From contig NC_092316.1 in assembly GCF_036785885.1 (NCBI RefSeq), forward strand, positions 52,151,001 to 52,215,000: a stretch of DNA of 64,000 nt. Direction: 5' to 3'. Below the pieces are notes generated by a model. The model was not told the DNA's origin. It saw nothing but the letters and a program-made list of their open reading frames with translations, and made no database searches. Shown here in pieces: positions 63,474-64,000 of the stretch. The stretch's first letter is position 1. Each line of letters opens with the position of its first letter. Source of the stretch: Coffea arabica (lineage: Eukaryota; Streptophyta; Magnoliopsida; Gentianales; Rubiaceae). The translations under genes were made by a program, and so were the position numbers.

Positions 63474-64000
63474 ATATTGAGACATTTTGAACCCTAAAAC
63501 CTTTGATCTATTTTACCTTGACTCAAAATCTTGATTAGGATTTTACTTTGACTCAAAATCATGTTCACTAAACTAACACAATCACAAGCACGTACACGAG
63601 CATAAAGTTAGGGTTAGTGTCACTTTGCAACATTAAGTTATGTCAAAATTCCCACTCTAGTGCTTAAACTTCAAAATGAGATACTTTTATTTCTACAGTA
63701 TAAAATTTGTTATATTTTGATCCCTAAAATATAAAATCTACCCCACTTTAGTTCTTAAAGTGTAAATTCTGTGTCATATCAGTCACTAAAATATAAAATT
63801 TGTTCCTCTTAAATAATAAAATTTATCTCACCAATCATCTCCACATTGATTTTACTTAAGTAAAAAAAAATTATATTCTAGGAAGTAAAGTGTTCCTTTT
63901 CAAAATGTAGAGATCAAAGTGAAAATTTGGATATAGTTGAGGGGTGAAAAGTAGATAACCCCATACAATTGTAGTGCTTTGCATTAGTAATTCGCAATGA
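63474..64000. other. AT-rich right edge, no gene recognised
   Basis: Contains repeated phrases such as ttttaccttgactcaaaatc / ttttactttgactcaaaatc at about 63511-63560, likely transposon-derived. No coding region supported. Confidence 0.45.

Noticed and set aside
1-64000. CRISPR arrays, operons, phage or other bacterial systems
   Set aside because: The window is clearly plant nuclear DNA; the repeats found are segmental duplications, minisatellites and MITEs.
1-64000. LTR retroelement or other virus-derived coding regions
   Set aside because: No gag, protease, reverse transcriptase or integrase motifs were seen in any long frame, and the long direct repeats are segmental duplications containing host genes.

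Overview
The window is nuclear DNA of a flowering plant, most likely a eudicot. Genes are intron-rich with GT/AG junctions, intergenic DNA is AT-rich and full of MITE-like elements, and the recognisable proteins belong to plant families: a germin-like protein, mitochondrial 5-formyltetrahydrofolate cyclo-ligase, a GTD-binding (DUF593) myosin-binding protein, a NOL9/GRC3-type polynucleotide 5'-kinase and a membrane-anchored methyltransferase. I cannot name the species. No retrovirus-like coding region, CRISPR, operon or clear RNA gene is visible.

The dominant feature is nested tandem duplication. The ancestral order is left flank (1-4928), segment A (4929-15148), segment B (25285-36357), right flank (55499-64000). 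The window reads left flank / A (4929-15148) / A' (15149-25284) / B (25285-36357) / A'' (36358-44425, starting at the base equivalent to 7081 of A) / B' (44426-55498) / right flank. A and A' differ only by one T in a poly-T run and an 85-bp gap in A' (bases 7052-7136 of A). A'B and A''B' keep a constant 19,141-bp offset, with no difference in the stretches I compared. No junction has microhomology. The event is therefore very recent or an assembly artefact, and the sequence alone cannot decide which.

Gene content follows from this. The single-exon germin-like gene occurs three times (7786, 17922, 37063, + strand), each beside an N-terminal germin pseudogene fragment on the opposite strand. 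The 5-FCL gene (7 exons, 315 codons, - strand) occurs as two whole copies (22272-27659, 41413-46800) and one fragment lacking exons 1-2 (12136-13935). The myosin-binding-protein gene (3 exons, 605 codons, - strand) occurs twice (29278-31741, 48419-50882). The NOL9-like gene (9 exons, 377 codons, - strand) is whole once (51735-56676) and present once without exons 1-3 (32594-35368). I rebuilt the exon structures by hand; all three reading frames close exactly.

The flanks hold a C-terminal germin pseudogene fragment (1066-1430), a Mutator-type MITE with perfect 9-bp target duplications (4063-4273), a probable non-autonomous Helitron (57346-59315), a Stowaway-like MITE (59363-59710) and an intact single-exon methyltransferase gene (60479-61219). 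The genes do not form one pathway; the locus is best read as a small housekeeping neighbourhood reshaped by recent segmental duplication and transposon insertion. I found no convincing undescribed molecular system.
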